Source: Piscinibacter defluvii (GTDB lineage: Bacteria > Pseudomonadota > Gammaproteobacteria > Burkholderiales > Burkholderiaceae_C). Taken from it: a stretch of 64,000 bases of DNA. Both the position numbers and the translations under genes were made by a program. Where the stretch lies: contig NZ_RCHJ01000005.1 in the NCBI RefSeq assembly GCF_004011805.1, positions 394,677 to 458,676 of the forward strand, given 5' to 3'. The notes under the pieces are model-generated. The model made no database searches, had not been told where the DNA came from, and saw only the letters and a program-made list of their open reading frames with translations. Positions within the stretch are counted from its first letter, which is position 1. The number at the start of each line of letters is the position of its first letter. Shown here piece by piece: positions 52,506-60,582 of this stretch.

Positions 52506-52784
52506 CTACTTGTCCGATTCGGGCTGCAGCACCAGCACCACGCCGAACGCGCCGACCGACACCGTGCGCCCGTTCACCGTGGTGTAGGAGGCCACCCCCA
52601 GCGGATGGTAGGTCGACGTGAAGGCCGTCAGCGCGCCCAGCCCGAGCGCGCCGGCCAGCGGGCTGCGCTCCGCCACGGCCTCCTTGATCCGTTCGCGGTG
52701 GCGTTCGGGCGACGGGTTCAGCACGAAGGCTGCGGCGGTGAGCGCCGCGGCGATCACGGCGGAGACGACGGCGGTTCTGGCCAT
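52506..52784 (-). CDS. small membrane-anchored protein (DUF4359-like)
   Basis: 92-aa protein with an N-terminal helix (VVSAVIAAALTAAAFVLNPS) followed by ERHRERIKEAVAERSP and the conserved-looking VASYTTVNGRTVSVGAFGVV. The pattern resembles DUF4359 proteins. It lies 4 bp upstream of the DUF2238 gene, and the two are likely one transcript. Function unknown. Confidence 0.7.
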   Translation of the reverse strand: MARTAVVSAVIAAALTAAAFVLNPSPERHRERIKEAVAERSPLAGALGLGALTAFTSTYHPLGVASYTTVNGRTVSVGAFGVVLVLQPESDK

Positions 52785-52843
52785 GGCATGGAGATTCGCG
52801 GTGGGCCCGGCGATCCGGCCGGGCCACGCATGATAGGCCGCGC

Positions 52844-53308
52844 TCAGCCTGCCGCCGGCGCGGCGGGCTTGTGCATGAACACGCTGTTCGGATCGTCGAC
52901 GTAGTCGCCGAACGGGCCGCAGCGCCGATAGCCGAAGCGCTCGTAGAGCGCGATCGCCGCGGCCTGCAGGTAGCCGGTCTCGAGCAGGAACTGCCGGCAG
53001 CCGCGCGCCAGCGCCTCGGCCTCGAGCCGCTGCAGCAGCGCGCTCGCCACCCCCTGGCCGCGCTGGCCGGGCCGGGTGTACATGCGCTTGAGTTCGCCGC
53101 GCTCGGCCTCGAGCACGATCGCGCCGCAGCCGACCGCGCGGCCGCCGTCGTCACGCGCCACCGCGAACAGCACCCCGGGCCGGGAGAGCGCCGCGATGTC
53201 GATGCCGTGGTGGCTCTCGGCCGGGTAGAGCGGCTTCTGGTAGGCGTCGAGTTCCTCGATCAGCGCGAGCACCTCGGGCTGGTCCGGGGCCTCCAGGCGG
53301 ATCTGCAT
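52844..53308 (-). CDS. GNAT-family N-acetyltransferase
   Basis: 154-aa single-domain acetyltransferase. Acetyl-CoA loop in ELKRMYTRPGQRGQGVASALL; C-terminal ALYERFGYRRCGPFGDY, a family-typical ending of PanZ/YjgM-like members. The N-terminal PLYPAESHHGID segment is also shared with that subgroup. Substrate not predictable. It is preceded by a lipoprotein gene 9 bp upstream. Confidence 0.92.
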   Translation of the reverse strand: MQIRLEAPDQPEVLALIEELDAYQKPLYPAESHHGIDIAALSRPGVLFAVARDDGGRAVGCGAIVLEAERGELKRMYTRPGQRGQGVASALLQRLEAEALARGCRQFLLETGYLQAAAIALYERFGYRRCGPFGDYVDDPNSVFMHKPAAPAAG

Positions 53309-53317
53309 GCTGCGGGC

Positions 53318-53854
53318 CTAGCGCTTGGGCGCCGCCGGCGCGGCGGGTGCGGCGCAGCCGGCCGCCTGGCCGAGGCCCTTGAGGTAGGCGCGGCGGATGG
53401 TGCCCGCGGCGATGGCGGCCGCCACCTCGCGGGCGTAGCGCTCGGCGCCGGTGAGCTTGCGCACCCAGCCGCGGAACGGGATCACGCCCTCGGTCGTGTT
53501 GCGCACCGCGCCGACCACCGCATCGCCGGCGGCACCGCTGCCGCGCTCGATCAGGCTCGGGTTGGCCGCCGTCGCCGGCGTGTCCAGGTCGGCGCCGAGC
53601 ACGGCGTCGAGCGCCTGCACGTCGGCCGTCAGCGCGGCGCACGAGCTGTCCGCCGGCACCGCGTAGGGCGCCTTGAGCGCGGCCTCGAGCGGCGGCGGGA
53701 TCGCGGCCTTGACGAGGTTCAGGTCACCGAGCGGCGTGACGGCGGCCTGGGTCAGGCGCGCGTCGGTCGAGGGCTGGGGGGCGGGCGGGGCGGTGGTGCA
53801 GGCGGCGGCGCCGGCCAGCGGCGCCAGCACGGCGAGGGTTCGCAACAAGGTCAT
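53318..53854 (-). CDS. predicted lipoprotein, unknown function
   Basis: 178-aa protein with signal MTLLRTLAVLAPLAGAAAC and lipobox GAAAC. The mature part is helical, with a central GAVRNTTEGVIPFRGWVRKLTGAERYAREV segment that appears conserved in proteobacterial hypothetical proteins. Probably a periplasmic lipid-anchored protein. No catalytic motif. Confidence 0.75.
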   Translation of the reverse strand: MTLLRTLAVLAPLAGAAACTTAPPAPQPSTDARLTQAAVTPLGDLNLVKAAIPPPLEAALKAPYAVPADSSCAALTADVQALDAVLGADLDTPATAANPSLIERGSGAAGDAVVGAVRNTTEGVIPFRGWVRKLTGAERYAREVAAAIAAGTIRRAYLKGLGQAAGCAAPAAPAAPKR

Positions 53855-53919
53855 TCGGGGTGGATGGAGGCCGGGGAGCGCCCATTCTGCCGGCAGTGCG
53901 CGGCGCGGCACCCGCCGAC

Positions 53920-54237
53920 TCAGGGCTTGCAGTCGCCGTAGGTCACGCTGCCGTCGCGGCACTCGGTGAGGATCTTCCCGTCCCTGGGCCGGGCCGTCGA
54001 CGCTGCCGCGGCCGGACCCTGGCTGTAGACGATCTTGCGCGTGCCGAGCTCGCAGCTGCCGACCACCTTGCCGGCCACCTTGGCCTGTGCGTCCACCACC
54101 TGCAGCGTGAAATTGGAGACGCCGGACGCGCGCACCTTGGCGTCGATCTGCTCACGCAGGGTGTCGCAGTTGCTGCCGGCGTGGCTGGCCGCGCCGGCGA
54201 GGGCGAGCAGGGCGGTGAAGAGGGCGCCTCGGAACAT
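53920..54237 (-). CDS. DUF1161 secreted protein
   Basis: 105-aa secreted protein: signal (ALFTALLALAGAASHAG), then the DUF1161 core NCDTLREQIDAKVRASGV, FTLQVVD and VVGSCELGTRKIVY with two Cys placed for a disulfide; two more Cys occur at the C-terminus. Function unknown (E. coli YiaT/YdeI-neighbour type small proteins share it). ATG 54237 fits the signal peptide. Confidence 0.83.
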   Translation of the reverse strand: MFRGALFTALLALAGAASHAGSNCDTLREQIDAKVRASGVSNFTLQVVDAQAKVAGKVVGSCELGTRKIVYSQGPAAAASTARPRDGKILTECRDGSVTYGDCKP

Positions 54238-54277
54238 GATGGCTCGAAGTCTAGCGACCCGCGGCGCCGGCACGGCG

Positions 54278-54739
54278 TCAGAGCCAGCGCCGGGTGCGTT
54301 TCAGGTAGTCGAGGTAGGCGCTGCCGAACTTGGCTGCCAGCACCCGTTCCTCGGGCAGGATCTGGAAGCGCGTGACGTAGGCGAGGAACAGCACCGGGCC
54401 GAGCCACACCAGCCAGGAGTCGAGCCGGATCGCATACGCCACCAGCAGCAGCAGCAGGCTCAGGTACATCGGGTTGCGCGACCAGCGGAACATGCCGCCG
54501 GTGACGAGGTGCGAGGCGCGCGAGGGGTCGAGCGGGTTGATCGTCGTGCGCGCCCACCACATCCCGCCGACCGCGGCGATCACGATCACCGCGCTGAGCT
54601 GCGACAGCCCGACACCCAGGTGCATGCGCAACAGGCTCGGGTCGATGCTCACGTCGGCGCCGCGGCTGTAGAGCTTCATCGCCGCGCCGGCCGCCAGGGC
54701 CACGAACGGGGCCGGGATCTTCGTCTCGAGTGCGTGCAC
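54278..54739 (-). CDS. isoprenylcysteine carboxyl methyltransferase-family protein
   Basis: 153-aa four-to-five-helix membrane protein of the ICMT/PEMT fold. The SAM-binding region is TGGMFRWSRNPMYLSLLLLL and RFQILPEERVLAAKFGSAYLDYLKRTRRWL, both diagnostic. Bacterial members methylate unknown small or lipid substrates. It lacks prenylated protein partners, so the name reflects fold only. Confidence 0.9.
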   Translation of the reverse strand: MHALETKIPAPFVALAAGAAMKLYSRGADVSIDPSLLRMHLGVGLSQLSAVIVIAAVGGMWWARTTINPLDPSRASHLVTGGMFRWSRNPMYLSLLLLLVAYAIRLDSWLVWLGPVLFLAYVTRFQILPEERVLAAKFGSAYLDYLKRTRRWL

Positions 54740-54791
54740 GGTGTGCGGCCGATGGACGGGGGCGCGTCGCAGCGGGCCCGGCCGGTGCGGC

Positions 54792-55106
54792 TCAGGGCTT
54801 GGGCGCGGGCTTGGGCGCGGGCGCGGTGCTGCCCGTCACCTTGCCGACCACGCTGCTGGCCACGCCCGCGGCGGTCTTCACGCCGCGCTCCACGCCGCTC
54901 GCGGCCACGCTCGCACCGTGCTGGATCGCCCGCGCGGCCGCATGGGCACCGGTTTCGACGCCACGCGCCGCCGCCTGGGCCCCCCGCGAGACGGCCTGCT
55001 CGGCCCGCTGGACGACACCCGACGCCGGCGCGGCAGCCTGGGCAAACGCGGCAGGCGCCCACAGCAGCGCGGCGAGCAGGAGGCAGGGCGGTCGATGCGT
55101 CTTCAT
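54792..55106 (-). CDS. secreted protein built from 11-residue amphipathic repeats
   Basis: 104-aa protein. After a signal peptide (PCLLLAALLWAPAAFAQ) the mature chain contains about five consecutive 11-residue Ala-rich units: AEQAVSRGAQA, AARGVETGAHA, ARAIQHGASVA, ASGVERGVKTA and AGVASSVVGKV, then a Pro/Lys tail (APAPKPAPKP). Such 11-mers form amphipathic helices as in LEA or apolipoprotein-like proteins. A role in envelope association or stress protection is conceivable. Start ATG 55106. Confidence 0.6.
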   Translation of the reverse strand: MKTHRPPCLLLAALLWAPAAFAQAAAPASGVVQRAEQAVSRGAQAAARGVETGAHAAARAIQHGASVAASGVERGVKTAAGVASSVVGKVTGSTAPAPKPAPKP

Positions 55107-55198
55107 GGTGCTGGAATCGATCGGAGGCGTCGATTTTGGTTCCTGCGCCCGACACGTCCCGATACGGTTGTGACGCGGCCCGGGCGTCTCGAGGTGCG

Positions 55199-55723
55199 TC
55201 ATGCTGGCGGCGGGTAGGCGTGAAAGCCGTCGAAATGCGCCTTGCCCAGCGGCACGCCCTGGCTGCGCAGGATGGCGTACGCCATGCCGAGGTGGAAGAA
55301 GAAGTTCGGCATGGCGTACTGGAACAGGAACGCCCGCGCCGGCAGCCGCACCCGGGCGTCGCCGGCCTGGCTCTCGAGCACACGCGATTCGGCGTCGGCA
55401 AACTGCTCCGGCGACAGCGACGCCAGCAGCGCCCGGGTTCGCTCGAGCCGCGCACGCAGGCCCGCCACGCCGGGAGCGGATTCGCCGAACGGCGGCACGG
55501 GCGCGCCGGCGAGCGGAAAGGCGACGCGCAGCGTGAAGTGCGCGGCGATCGCGACCTGCGATTCCAGCGCGAGCATGTCCGGCGCGAGGCGCGCCGCGAG
55601 CAGCTCGTCGAGCGGCCGGCCCCGGTCCTGCGCGAACCGCTGCGCGGCGTCGAGCAGGCCGCCCAGCTGCACGAGGTAGCGCTGGAACACGGCAACGGAG
55701 GCGTCGTACAGAAGGTCTGGCAT
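55199..55723 (-). CDS. DUF1993 protein
   Basis: 174-aa DinB-like four-helix protein of DUF1993 (SVAVFQRYLVQLGGLLDAA, LAPDMLALESQVAIAAHFTLR, a QYAMPNFFFHLGMAYAILR helix and GKAHFDGF). The family is widespread in bacteria and fungi, with unknown activity; the His/Asp arrangement could bind a metal. Stand-alone. Confidence 0.9.
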   Translation of the reverse strand: MPDLLYDASVAVFQRYLVQLGGLLDAAQRFAQDRGRPLDELLAARLAPDMLALESQVAIAAHFTLRVAFPLAGAPVPPFGESAPGVAGLRARLERTRALLASLSPEQFADAESRVLESQAGDARVRLPARAFLFQYAMPNFFFHLGMAYAILRSQGVPLGKAHFDGFHAYPPPA

Positions 55724-55738
55724 GGGCGGGCGCGGGGC

Positions 55739-56257
55739 CTAGGGCGCGCGCTTCTCGAAGCAGGGGCCCTTGCTGCCCGGCGGCATCCGCGTCGCATGTT
55801 CGAAGCGCTGCCCGTTGAGCTCGACCTTGCCCTCGCACAGCGACTGGGCCTGGCAGGCGGAGGGGGTGGTCGCGAGTTCGACGCCGGCCGGCGACAGGCG
55901 CACGAACACCTGGCACAGCGTGCCGGTGCGGCCCGACTTGCGCGTCGGGTCCGGGCGCACCACCAGGCCCAGTACCTCGGCGCCGGGTTCGCCCTGCAGC
56001 TTGGCGATGCCGGCCACGGAGCAGCTGGCCTGCGCCGGACCGGCCACGGAGATATCCAGCTCGAACAGCTTGTCCGACTTGCGCCGGATCCCGACATGGT
56101 CGGGCGTGGGCAGGGATGCGGCCGATGCCGAGGCTGCGTCGGAAGGTGCCCGCACGTAGCAGGTGCTGGCGCCCTGTGCCAGCGCGAGGCCGGCGGCAGC
56201 GCTGCCGAGGGCGGCCAGGCCACGGGCCGCCAGCAGGTGCAGGCGCACGCGGCTCAC
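55739..56257 (-). CDS. secreted Cys-rich protein, unknown
   Basis: 172-aa protein starting at GTG 56257 with a signal sequence (LAARGLAALGSAAAGLALAQG). Six or so Cys in the mature part (TCYVRAP, ASCSVAG, LCQVFV, ACQAQSLCEG, PCFEK) suggest disulfides. The start overlaps the stop of the next upstream gene (GTGA), so the two are coupled. No family recognised. Confidence 0.62.
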   Translation of the reverse strand: MSRVRLHLLAARGLAALGSAAAGLALAQGASTCYVRAPSDAASASAASLPTPDHVGIRRKSDKLFELDISVAGPAQASCSVAGIAKLQGEPGAEVLGLVVRPDPTRKSGRTGTLCQVFVRLSPAGVELATTPSACQAQSLCEGKVELNGQRFEHATRMPPGSKGPCFEKRAP

Positions 56258-56571
56258 GGCTTCTTCGCCACCGGCTTGCGGATGATGGTCTTCTGGAACC
56301 AGGCCTGGTTCATCCTGCCCAGGAACTCGGGCGTGAGGCTGAAGCCCGCCTTGTCGCCGATGAGTGACTCGCTGCCGCAGCGTGGGCACAGCGCGGTCGC
56401 GCCGCTGGCCGTGTCCAGGTTGTCGAAGCTGCTCGTGTCCAGGCCGGACCAGGCGACGATCTCCTGCGCCGGGAAGACCTCCATGCACGAGCAGCAGCCG
56501 CACAGCGTGCTGGCCTCGATCTCGGTCCGGTTGTCCCAGGTGTGCCGATGGGCTGCGAGCAGAGGGTTCAT
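56254..56571 (-). CDS. small CxxC zinc-ribbon-like cytoplasmic protein
   Basis: 105-aa protein with LCGCCSCMEVFP and LCPRCGSESLIGD, forming two pairs of Cys that could hold one zinc ion, followed by LTPEFLGRMNQAWFQKT. The pattern is seen in proteobacterial 'cytoplasmic protein' families of unknown function. Coupled with the downstream secreted protein through a 4-base overlap. Confidence 0.75.
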   Translation of the reverse strand: MNPLLAAHRHTWDNRTEIEASTLCGCCSCMEVFPAQEIVAWSGLDTSSFDNLDTASGATALCPRCGSESLIGDKAGFSLTPEFLGRMNQAWFQKTIIRKPVAKKP

Positions 56572-56707
56572 CGTGGGTTCCGACGGATGGGCAGGGGCCG
56601 CGGCCGGACGGCCGGCGGGCTGCGGTGCGAATGATGACACCGAGAGCGCCCGGTGGCCCAAGACAGCCACGCACGACGCCGCTTCGGCCGCGCGATCCTG
56701 CGCAGGA

Positions 56708-57136
56708 TCAGGCTTTGCCGCGCCAGCGGAAGCGGCCGGCGTGCTCGGGCCGGTACTCGTCGGCCAGCACCACGCGCCGCAGCGACGCCGGCAACGCCTG
56801 TTCCTGCTTCACGTAGACCCAGGCCGTCAGCGTGTGCACCGGCGCGGCATCGAACCGCTCGATGGACAGTTCCACCCGCTCGTAGCCGTCGGGTTCGCCG
56901 AGCCGCTCCAGCCGGTCCATGCGGGCCATGCCGTCCTCATCCACCTCGTAGAGTTCGCCAATGACCTGGCTGCCGCTGCCGGGGGTGGCCAGGATGCAGG
57001 GCACCTCGCCATCGCCCAGCAGCACGAGGGGGTGCCGCTCGCGCGTGCGGTAGCGGCCGGCGACTCGCCGACCGGTGTTGACATGCTGGTTGGCGAAGCC
57101 TTGTTTCAGGGAGCCGTAGACGAAGATCAGTGGCAT
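56708..57136 (-). CDS. gamma-glutamylcyclotransferase-like (GGCT/AIG2) protein
   Basis: 142-aa protein of the GGCT/YtfP fold. N-terminal MPLIFVYGSLKQGFANQ contains the YGSLK substrate loop; GELYEVDEDGMARMDRLE holds the acidic catalytic position (Glu/Asp in ELYEVDE). Family members release 5-oxoproline from gamma-glutamyl amines. Whether it feeds the 5-oxoproline locus 30 kb away is unknown. Confidence 0.9.
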   Translation of the reverse strand: MPLIFVYGSLKQGFANQHVNTGRRVAGRYRTRERHPLVLLGDGEVPCILATPGSGSQVIGELYEVDEDGMARMDRLERLGEPDGYERVELSIERFDAAPVHTLTAWVYVKQEQALPASLRRVVLADEYRPEHAGRFRWRGKA

Positions 57137-57257
57137 GGGCAGCGTGGGGTGCGTGGCGGCGCGGCCACGGGAGGCGATCATCCCGCAGCGGCGCCGGGAA
57201 GGCACGCGGTGCCCGAGCGGCGCAGGCGCGTCGGGCGGATGCTCCCGTGCTGACCGC

Positions 57258-57704
57258 CTACTCGCGGATGTCGGGCTCGACCAGCTTGGCCAGTTGCTCG
57301 AGCGACTCTTGCCAGCCGAGGTAGCACATCTCGACCGGGATGAGCTCGGGCAGGCCCTCCTGCAGGATGGTCAGCTCCGTGCCGCACAGCACCTGCCGAA
57401 GTGACACCGTGACCGTGATCTCGCCGGGCAGGTTGGGATCGTCGAAGCGATCGCTGTAGCGCAGCTTCTCGAAGGGGACCAGTTCGAGGTACTCGCCGCC
57501 GAACGAGTGGCCATGGCCGGTGGTGAAGTTCCGGAAGGACATCCGGTGGCTGCCGCCGACGCGCGGCTCCAGCTGGTGGACCGTGCAGGTGAAGCCATAG
57601 GGCGGGAGCCACTTGGCCAGGGCGTCGGGCTCGAGGAAGGCGCGGTAGACGCGCTCGGGCGTGCACTTGAGGACGCGATGCAGTCGGACGGTGCCCGTGG
57701 TCAT
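57258..57704 (-). CDS. SRPBCC/AHSA1-family protein
   Basis: 148-aa START-like helix-grip protein (TPERVYRAFLEPDALAKWLPP, FRNFTTGHGHSFGGEYLELV, LTILQEGLPELIP and a C-terminal GWQESLEQLAKLVE helix). It may bind a hydrophobic ligand or act as an activator of a partner protein. ATG 57704 with AGG upstream. Stand-alone. Confidence 0.92.
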   Translation of the reverse strand: MTTGTVRLHRVLKCTPERVYRAFLEPDALAKWLPPYGFTCTVHQLEPRVGGSHRMSFRNFTTGHGHSFGGEYLELVPFEKLRYSDRFDDPNLPGEITVTVSLRQVLCGTELTILQEGLPELIPVEMCYLGWQESLEQLAKLVEPDIRE

Positions 57705-57814
57705 GGTGAGGTGCCTTTCGGTACGAGGTGGATGTACCTGCACGACGAGCCAGCCGCGCCGGGATCGACACGATGCTGCGCCGGCCCCGTTAGCGCAGCA
57801 GGCGCCCGCGCAAG

Positions 57815-58483
57815 CTACCGGCTGTAGAACGTCACTCGTCCGTCACTGGCCCGGCATTCGAACTCGACGCGGTTGCCGTCGGGGCTGGGACGCATGTAGT
57901 CAAGGTCGGGAACGAGCGACTCGAGCCAGGCCTGGACCCCCGGCTGTGCGGCACTCTCCATCTCGGTGACGACGTTCGGTTCACCGGGCTGCCTGAGCAG
58001 GAGTGTGGCCCGGATGGGGCAGACGCCGACACCCCAGTCGCCCGCCGGCAGCTTCGGCTCACCCTGAGGCGACCTGAAGGCACGTATGCTGAACCCCTCC
58101 TTCGACGGGAACGTGGGGATGCCCTCGATGCCGAACGTGAACCTCACTCGGTAGTTTGTCTCGCGCTGGTTGGTGGCGCATCCGACCCATTGCCTGACCA
58201 GTGGCAACCAGGCGCGTGCAAGAGCGTCGCTACCCGCTTCGCTCAGCACGCGAACATCGGTGACCGGCACGGCACCGGGGTGCACCCGCATGGCAATGAG
58301 GGCCCAGCCCGGCTTGAAGGACGGGTACTGACCCTCCGCCAGATGCGTTGGCAGATGCGGCTTGAGATCGGGGCCGACAGGCGGACACCAGCCGGGGGCG
58401 TCAGCAACGCCCGGGGGCGGGTCGGCAGCGGCTGCAGGTCCTGCGAGACAGGAGACGAGGGCCAGCGGAAGAACGTATCGCAT
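57815..58483 (-). CDS. secreted protein, TonB-C-like middle part
   Basis: 222-aa protein with a signal peptide (YVLPLALVSCLAGPAAAA) and a mature region (KPGWALIAMRVHPGAVPVTDVRVLSEAGSDALAR plus ALARAWLPLVRQW) that resembles the TonB C-terminal fold of envelope proteins. No membrane helix apart from the signal. Codon use is less GC-extreme than left of 50 kb. No attC is seen on its 3' side. Confidence 0.65.
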   Translation of the reverse strand: MRYVLPLALVSCLAGPAAAADPPPGVADAPGWCPPVGPDLKPHLPTHLAEGQYPSFKPGWALIAMRVHPGAVPVTDVRVLSEAGSDALARAWLPLVRQWVGCATNQRETNYRVRFTFGIEGIPTFPSKEGFSIRAFRSPQGEPKLPAGDWGVGVCPIRATLLLRQPGEPNVVTEMESAAQPGVQAWLESLVPDLDYMRPSPDGNRVEFECRASDGRVTFYSR

Positions 58484-58517
58484 GCAGGTATCGGGGCGCT
58501 TCTTGCGGACCAAGCCG

Positions 58518-59033
58518 CTACTCGACAATGACTTCGGTGGTGACCGGCACCGCCCGACGCAGGGCATCGGCGACCGGAGAGTGCTTCTCGGCCCAGCGGA
58601 CCAGCTCATGAGCCTGCTCGGCCGACGCCCCCGCCGCCGAGATGCGGACGCTGACGCTGACGCTCAATGGCCCGGGTGGCACCGAGCCCGAGACGCCGAG
58701 AAGGCCTCGGTCGTCGGATTCGCTCCCGACCGTGACCTCCAGGCGATTGATCACGATGCCCAGTTGGGCTGCGCGCATGGCGATGAGCGTTGCGTCACAG
58801 TTCGCGAGCGCGGCACGAAGCAACCAGCCTGGCGAAGGGGCGCTTCCGGCTCCGCCGATGGCAGCGGGCATGTCACTGACCAGCGTCGCTCCGTTCGGTC
58901 CTGCGGCCCGGCAGCGGAGGCCTGACTCGAGAACGGCGGTAGCCGGCTTGTCCTGCGAACGGGCGTCTTCCGGATGCTCGATGAAGTGTCGGGAGACCTT
59001 GCTGAGCGCCTGGCTGATGAGCTCGATGCTCAT
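58518..59033 (-). CDS. OsmC-family protein
   Basis: 171-aa OsmC/YhfA-like protein. Both Cys of the family are present, in SGLRCRAAGP and ALANCDATLIAM; the second is followed by the conserved helix. In OsmC/Ohr proteins these detoxify organic hydroperoxides; YhfA-like members may lack activity. GAGGAAC precedes ATG 59033. It is the first gene distal to the leftmost attC, so it may be the oldest recognisable cassette, but no attC follows it. Confidence 0.9.
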   Translation of the reverse strand: MSIELISQALSKVSRHFIEHPEDARSQDKPATAVLESGLRCRAAGPNGATLVSDMPAAIGGAGSAPSPGWLLRAALANCDATLIAMRAAQLGIVINRLEVTVGSESDDRGLLGVSGSVPPGPLSVSVSVRISAAGASAEQAHELVRWAEKHSPVADALRRAVPVTTEVIVE

Positions 59034-59074
59034 GATGTGTTCCTCGCTGTGACGCGTTGATGGGCGCTTCGAGC

Positions 59075-59204
59075 GCCCCAAGGTTCGGGCTGAGCGGGCC
59101 GCTGCGGGTGGGCGGTCGAGCCGCGTGACCGACGACCCGCCACACGGGTTCGCGGCCCAGTCGCCGAGCCGCGGTGGGATGCCTCGAGCGCAGCATTGGG
59201 TGGC
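59075..59204 (-). repeat. attC site A (degenerate, distal)
   Basis: 130-bp site after the DUF4256 gene. Compared with site D it keeps GCTCGAGGC and the block CTGGGCCGCGAACCCGTG, but its terminal boxes have decayed: R'' reads GCCACCCAAT and R' reads CCTTGGGGC, without GTT. Probably non-recombinogenic. Confidence 0.7.
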
Positions 59205-59244
59205 ACTCGCGACGGTGCCGGGCCGGTCGAGCAGGCTGGCCGGC

Positions 59245-59790
59245 TCATACCCGGAGCAGGCCGCGGAAGCCTCGCGCGGCGTAGTACGACTGTGCCCCGT
59301 TGTGATAGGTGAACACCCGGCCGTAGCGACGATCGCAGAACAGCGCGCCGCCGAGAGAGCGAACCTGCTCGGGCGTGGCGATCCAGCTGGACGTCTTCGT
59401 GTCGAACTCCCCGAGTTCTTGCAGTGCGCGGTACTGCTCTTCGGTGAGGAGTTCGACACCCATTGCCGCGGCCGCCTGCATGGCGCTGCCACCGGGCCTG
59501 TTCTCCTTGCGCGCGTCCAGCGCCGCCTGGTCGTAGCAGAGGCTCCTGCGCGCAACCGGACTCTCGGGGGAGCAATCACAGAAGACGACCTGGCCGGTCT
59601 CCATGTCCTGGGCGATGACGTCCGGCTCGCCCCCGGTGGCCTCCATCGCGGCGAGTGCCGTCAATGCACCGGGATTCGCGTCGAGACGGCTCAGGACGTT
59701 TGCCCAGGACAGCCCGCGATGGCGCTGCATGTTCCCGTCGAATCGGCTCCGCAGCGACTCGAGCAATCGGTTCCGCTCTTGTGTCTTCAT
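59245..59790 (-). CDS. DUF4256 protein (cassette gene)
   Basis: 181-aa soluble protein of DUF4256: LLESLRSRFDGNMQRHRGLSW near the start, ALAAMEATGGEPDVI, FCDCSPESPVARRSLCYDQ, GVELLTEEQYRALQELGEFDTKTSSW and FCDRRYGRVFTYHNGA near the end. Function unknown; members occur sporadically, consistent with transfer. Bounded by attC sites A and B. Confidence 0.9.
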   Translation of the reverse strand: MKTQERNRLLESLRSRFDGNMQRHRGLSWANVLSRLDANPGALTALAAMEATGGEPDVIAQDMETGQVVFCDCSPESPVARRSLCYDQAALDARKENRPGGSAMQAAAAMGVELLTEEQYRALQELGEFDTKTSSWIATPEQVRSLGGALFCDRRYGRVFTYHNGAQSYYAARGFRGLLRV

Positions 59791-59832
59791 GGTGGTGCCT
59801 TCAACAAGGGCCCGCGGCAGTCCGTGGGCCGA

Positions 59833-59904
59833 GCCGCTTGAGGTTCGGGCCGAGGGGACGGGCGCCATGCCGGTGGAGGACCCCGCTCGAGCGTAGGGTC
59901 AGGC
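59833..59904 (-). repeat. attC site B (short, degenerate)
   Basis: 72-bp site following the cupin gene. R'' GCCTGAC is good and contains the cupin stop codon; GCTCGAGCGG follows. The other end reads GAACCTCAAGCGGC instead of TCAAACGTTAGGC. Shorter than the ~127-bp sites because the central palindrome is reduced. Confidence 0.65.
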
Positions 59905-60408
59905 GTCACGGCCCGGGGGCTGTGTGCTCTCGCCGTCGTAGTAGTCCACTGCAGATGCCGAGCGGTGCAGCTCACGCAGGCGGGGGGCACCGGGCGAGCT
60001 CGCGAACACCCCGATCTTGCCCGAGTCCGGGTACTCGCACACCTCGACGTCGGCAGCGGTGGACAGGGAGAGGTACCGCATGGGCGAGGTGCCCGTGTTG
60101 ATGATCTGGTGCGCCACCTCTGCGCCGCCGGTTGGGCAGGCGATGACGTCGTGCTTGCGTATCGGGAAACGTTCGGTGCCGAAGCGGAGCTCTCCCTCTC
60201 CCTCGAGGATGAGAAACATCTCCTCTTCTGCCCGGTGGGAGTGGAACGGACATTGGGCCTTGCCGGGAGGCAACTCCGTCAGGTTGTAGCCAAGCTGCCG
60301 CGCTCCGATGGAGGTGCTGAAGCAGGCCCGCCGCGACGTGTAGTACCCGTTTGCCTCAACGTCATCGAACGCCACGTCATCGAGGTTCACGAAGGGCTTG
60401 GTCGACAT
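59899..60408 (-). CDS. cupin-domain protein (cassette gene)
   Basis: 169-aa single-domain cupin. Motif 1 PFHSHRAEEEMFLILEGEGE (HxH...E) and motif 2 HQIINTGTSPM with the conserved His, giving a metal site. QLGYNLTELPPGK precedes it. Possibly a dioxygenase or isomerase-like enzyme; substrate unknown. ATG 60408 has GGAG six bases upstream; ATG 60420 is also possible. The stop codon lies inside the R'' box of attC B, as is common for cassette genes. Confidence 0.9.
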   Translation of the reverse strand: MSTKPFVNLDDVAFDDVEANGYYTSRRACFSTSIGARQLGYNLTELPPGKAQCPFHSHRAEEEMFLILEGEGELRFGTERFPIRKHDVIACPTGGAEVAHQIINTGTSPMRYLSLSTAADVEVCEYPDSGKIGVFASSPGAPRLRELHRSASAVDYYDGESTQPPGRDA

Positions 60409-60455
60409 CTCCGTCTCCATGCGGCGGTGAGTGCTCAACGGTTGTGATGGGTGAC

Positions 60456-60582
60456 GCCTGGCACTTGAACTGGGCGGGTCGACGCCGGCAAGGCGCTTGG
60501 GCCGCGACGCGCATGATGCCAGCGAGCGCCCCGCGGCCCAAGTGCCAAGCCGTGGAGGGTTGCCTCGAGCGAAGGGTTGGGC
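60456..60582 (-). repeat. attC site C
   Basis: 127-bp site. The R'' side carries GCCCAAC, i.e. GTTGGGC on the plus strand, with CTTCGCTCGAGG next to it; the R' side is partly degraded (GTGCCAGGC instead of CGTTAGGC). Two long complementary arms (AAGTGCCAAGCC/GGCAAGGCGCTTGG and GCCGCG/CGCGGC) remain. Confidence 0.75.

Noticed and set aside
57770..57815. GTTAGCG near 57791 as another attC box
   Set aside because: No partner box or complementary GCTCGAGC arm within 150 bases.
58948..59033. OsmC gene as a confirmed cassette
   Set aside because: No attC follows its 3' end, so membership in the array cannot be shown.
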